A DNA stretch of 8,515 nt from Acidocella sp. 35-58-6 (lineage in GTDB: Bacteria > Pseudomonadota > Alphaproteobacteria > Acetobacterales > Acetobacteraceae): positions 1 through 8,515 of the forward strand of contig NCFD01000037.1 in NCBI GenBank assembly GCA_002281005.1, written 5' to 3'. The position numbers and the translations under genes are program-made. Under the pieces are notes generated by a model that was given only the letters and a program-made list of their open reading frames with translations, was not told where the DNA came from and made no database searches. Numbering within the stretch: position 1 is the first letter of the stretch; each line of letters begins with the position of its first letter. Shown here piece by piece: positions 6,095-8,515 of this stretch.

Positions 6095-7388
6095 GTTCAG
6101 TCTCTAATTCAGTTGTGTTGGGCTTGATGTAGGGAACCGCGAGGCCAAGACCAAGCATCAAAAAATACCAGCCAGACATGTAAAGAGCGGGAAATTCATC
6201 GGTTGAGGCCAGCGGCCATATAAAAGTGAGGGCGCCGATAAATAGCGCCACCCGCAGCGTGTCGCGCCCGCGCCAGATGCCGCGCCACAACGCCCATAGC
6301 CAGGTCAGGTTCAGGATGACGAATAAAGCCAACCCCGGAAACCCGGCATCGACGAAGGCTTCCACATAGAAATTATGCGGGTGCAGGTTGCAGGCCCCCA
6401 GGCCGATTTGGGTGGGCGGAATGTTTAAAGCGGCAATCCCACCGCCAAACTGGTCCTGCGGGCAGAATTCCCTGAAGCCATTATAGCCCCAGCCATGCCA
6501 GGGCGAGGCAAGGCCCATGATTGTGGCCCTGGTATAGAGCTCGCCGTAGGGGCTTTGGCTGAAATGGTGCATGTTGGTGGCGGTTTCGCCGACCAGCTTG
6601 GCATGGGTGGGGGGCGAGATAATGGGGGTGGCCAGCAGCGCCAGCATGGCCAGACCAAACGCCACACCGGCCGCGGGGCGCAGCGGCCGCAGCAATAATC
6701 CGGCCACGACGAGGCTGAACAGGGTGAAGGCTGAACCCATGCGCTGGCCGATTAAAATCGAGGTTATCCCCGCCAGCGCCGCCAGCGCGATCCCGGCGAT
6801 CCGCCAGGCGCGGCCAGGGCGCGATAGCAACACCATGACCGGCACGAGGGTGGCCACGATCATGACATGGCCGTAAACCGCCCCGGCGCGGGGCTTCCAG
6901 AACGGGCCGGTCAGCGAGCCGTCAGCCCAGCGTGGGTCGCCGAAAATATTGCTGCCTGTGAGGTATTGCTGCCAGCTTTCCAGGCCGATCCAGAGCACCG
7001 AGAGCGCCAGCGCCAGCCAAAGTGCGCGCCGGGCTTTCGGGGTGGTCAGCACCCAGCTTTGCAGGGCGGCGGCGAATATAAACAGCCTAATAATAACAAA
7101 CGCCTGCGCGACGCCCATCAGCCAGCCGGCGGTGGTAAAGCCGGGCCAGGGGATTGTGCAAATGACCAGCCAGCCCCACCAGATGAATGCCGCGATAAAC
7201 CAGGGTTGGCGCACCCAAGCGAAATTGCGGGTCTGCCAGCATTGCGCCAGGAACAGGATATCGGTGATGGCGATACATATTTCCGCCAGCACAAAGGCGT
7301 GTAGCAGCCCAAGCGGCACCAGCAGCGTGGCGATCAAGGCGGTGTTCTGCAACGTTTTGGGGCCAAACTGCTTCATGCCGCGGTTCAT
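6087..7388 (-). CDS. O-antigen ligase / Wzy_C-family polytopic membrane protein
   Basis: A 433-residue inner-membrane protein with roughly ten to twelve hydrophobic segments. Between about residues 260 and 340 lies a large, presumably periplasmic, loop containing [23 protein letters not shown] and, at its end, [18 protein letters not shown]. That end fits the WaaL ligase motif H[NSQ]-x9-G-x-x-[GTY] exactly (H338, N339, G349, G352). R215 (in GQRMG) and R287 (in YTRAT) are candidates for the arginines required in WaaL. Family members join undecaprenyl-linked glycans to lipid A-core or another acceptor; Wzy polymerases share the domain, so ligase versus polymerase stays open. The ATG at 7388 overlaps the GT4 stop (ATGA), indicating coupled translation. 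The 3' end overlaps the GTPase gene by 8 bp. Together with the GT4 gene it suggests surface polysaccharide or lipopolysaccharide assembly. Confidence 0.82.
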   Translation of the reverse strand: MNRGMKQFGPKTLQNTALIATLLVPLGLLHAFVLAEICIAITDILFLAQCWQTRNFAWVRQPWFIAAFIWWGWLVICTIPWPGFTTAGWLMGVAQAFVIIRLFIFAAALQSWVLTTPKARRALWLALALSVLWIGLESWQQYLTGSNIFGDPRWADGSLTGPFWKPRAGAVYGHVMIVATLVPVMVLLSRPGRAWRIAGIALAALAGITSILIGQRMGSAFTLFSLVVAGLLLRPLRPAAGVAFGLAMLALLATPIISPPTHAKLVGETATNMHHFSQSPYGELYTRATIMGLASPWHGWGYNGFREFCPQDQFGGGIAALNIPPTQIGLGACNLHPHNFYVEAFVDAGFPGLALFVILNLTWLWALWRGIWRGRDTLRVALFIGALTFIWPLASTDEFPALYMSGWYFLMLGLGLAVPYIKPNTTELETEHA

Positions 7389-8434
7389 ACCGCCGGGTGG
7401 GCATTTCGCAAGTGCGCCAGCGCGGTGGCGATGAGAGGGGTGTCGAACAACTGTGCCTGGGCGAGGCCAGCGGTTTGTAAACCGGCGCGTAAACCAGCAT
7501 TTTGTGCCAGCTTCATCATCGCATCCGCAAGCGCCGTGGCATCATCGGCCGGCACATAAAGGGCGGCCTCCCCCGCCACCTCGGGCAGGCCGCCTTGGCG
7601 GGTGGTGATCAATGCGGCACCGCTGGCCAAGGCTTCCAGCGCGGTCAGGCCAAAAGGCTCGGCCCAGCGCGAGGGCACCACCGCAATGTCCGCCGCCGCC
7701 ATCGCGGCCAGCGCCTGCTGGTGTGGTAGCGGGCCGGTGAGATGGACCCCTGCTTTGGCGGCCTGGTCGCGCATGGCAATGACATAGGGGGTTTCAGGAC
7801 TATCCGGCCCAAAGCGGTCACCGCCGATCATGCGGGCAGACCAGCCGGGTAATTGCGGCAGCGCCAGCGCACAGGCAGCGATGAAAATATCCGGGCCTTT
7901 ATCGTGCACCAGACGGCCCACAAACAAAATTTCAGGCTTACGCATGGCGGCACGGGGCGGCAGTGCTGCGAGCGTGAGGGGATTATGCAGCACGGCGGGG
8001 CCGGGGCCGGTGAGACCCTGCATGTAGCGGCTTTTCAGATAGTTCGAGACGCAAACCACCTGGTGCACGTGGCGCAACATCAAGCGCCGCTCAAACGTTG
8101 ATTTCAGGCCCCGCATCGCCAGCGGGTCATTATGCACAAACAGCAGCACGCGGGTGCGTGGAAATAGTTTGGCGATCAGCAGGGCCAGGCGCGGTTTCTG
8201 GTGCACCTCCACAATGCCGGGGCGGCAGTTTTTGATGACCCGCAGGATGCTGAGACCATTGCCAACCGGCTGAAACATCACGCCGGGAAAACTCTCGCGT
8301 GGAAGGGGCGGGCCGATGACGAGGGCTCCCGGCGTTGCCCGCGCCAGCCGCTCAACCACCAGCGCGATGGCTCCTGCCGCCGTGGTTGAAAACAACTCAC
8401 GCGGCGGCAGGATCATCACGACAGCCGCAGTCAC
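7385..8434 (-). CDS. Glycosyltransferase family 4 (GT-B fold)
   Basis: A 349-residue cytosolic or membrane-associated retaining glycosyltransferase. The N-terminal acceptor domain begins VVMILPPRELFSTTAAGAIA, with a typical Gly-containing loop. The C-terminal donor domain starts near EILFVGRLVHDKGPDIFIAA at about residue 168. It contains the GT4 E-x7-E motif as E259-PFGLTAL-E267, followed by ALASGAALITTRQGGLPE, the nucleotide-sugar site. Donor and acceptor cannot be read from the sequence; a role in LPS core, O-antigen or exopolysaccharide is inferred from the adjacent ligase gene. The start is GTG at 8434, one base after the stop of an upstream reading frame. An ATG at 8416 is possible but would clip the first beta strand. 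The stop is translationally coupled (ATGA) to the next gene. The operon promoter lies beyond the window. Confidence 0.88.
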   Translation of the reverse strand: MTAAVVMILPPRELFSTTAAGAIALVVERLARATPGALVIGPPLPRESFPGVMFQPVGNGLSILRVIKNCRPGIVEVHQKPRLALLIAKLFPRTRVLLFVHNDPLAMRGLKSTFERRLMLRHVHQVVCVSNYLKSRYMQGLTGPGPAVLHNPLTLAALPPRAAMRKPEILFVGRLVHDKGPDIFIAACALALPQLPGWSARMIGGDRFGPDSPETPYVIAMRDQAAKAGVHLTGPLPHQQALAAMAAADIAVVPSRWAEPFGLTALEALASGAALITTRQGGLPEVAGEAALYVPADDATALADAMMKLAQNAGLRAGLQTAGLAQAQLFDTPLIATALAHLRNAHPAV

Positions 8435-8435
8435 C

Positions 8436-8515
8436 TCAGATGCGGACCTTCACGTATGAACCTGGGGCTGGCTCGATGGCCTTGAGCTTACCCTTGCCAG
8501 GGATGCGGGCGGCAA
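8436..8515 (-). CDS. C-terminal tail of an unrecognised upstream gene (5' part outside window)
   Basis: On the minus strand a frame open from the window edge runs 25 codons and stops with TGA at 8438-8436, one base before the GTG start of the GT4 gene. The tail is basic and Gly/Pro-containing (IPGKGKLKAIEPAPG) and ends SYVKVRI. The stop-G-start spacing is typical of operon neighbours, so this is probably the preceding gene of the same transcript. The tail is too short to assign a family, and I do not recognise it. Confidence 0.45.
   Translation of the reverse strand, partial: AARIPGKGKLKAIEPAPGSYVKVRI

Noticed and set aside
8448..8463. Second parS-like site around TTCACGTATGAA near the right edge
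   Set aside because: The two half-sites are out of register by inserted bases and the site is not palindromic in the parS frame.

Overview
The window reads as an ordinary chromosomal segment of an alphaproteobacterium with roughly 60% GC. The nearest fit is Rhodospirillales/Acetobacteraceae, judged from protein style (ArgD beginning MISALMPNYNRADLAFE, the aroE-coaE-dnaQ cluster, a CobW-type GTPase next to a WD40 protein). The taxon is inferred from gene order and protein flavour, not from a marker gene. Coding density is very high: most neighbours overlap or are a few bases apart, and no mobile element, CRISPR array, tRNA or rRNA was seen.

Layout. Bases 1-749 (minus) hold the first 249 codons of argD (acetylornithine aminotransferase), cut by the window edge. 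A 41-bp divergent gap carries a perfect inverted repeat. It lies just downstream of a near-consensus sigma-70 promoter for argD whose -35 box falls inside the neighbouring gene. On the plus strand follow a GT87-type membrane glycosyltransferase (791-1936), aroE (1924-2757), coaE (2758-3345) and dnaQ (3342-4013), all overlapping or abutting, so probably one transcript. Bases 4014-4098 form an AT-rich gap between convergent genes. It contains an 18-bp perfect palindrome that differs from the chromosomal parS consensus at only two symmetric positions.

The minus-strand operon enters from the right edge. It contains the last codons of an unrecognised gene (8436-8515), a GT4 glycosyltransferase (7385-8434), a WaaL/Wzy-type O-antigen ligase-like membrane protein (6087-7388), a COG0523/CobW-family metal-chaperone GTPase (5135-6094) and a WD40 beta-propeller protein (4099-5127). 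Its promoter is outside the window.

Functionally the window mixes essential metabolism (arginine, shikimate, coenzyme A), replication proofreading, surface-glycan assembly (GT87, GT4, ligase) and metal handling. I see no clear undescribed system. The items most worth a second look are the parS-like palindrome beside a block that is near the origin in Caulobacter, the dyad over the argD transcription start, and the tight coupling of a glycan ligase gene to the GTPase/WD40 pair.
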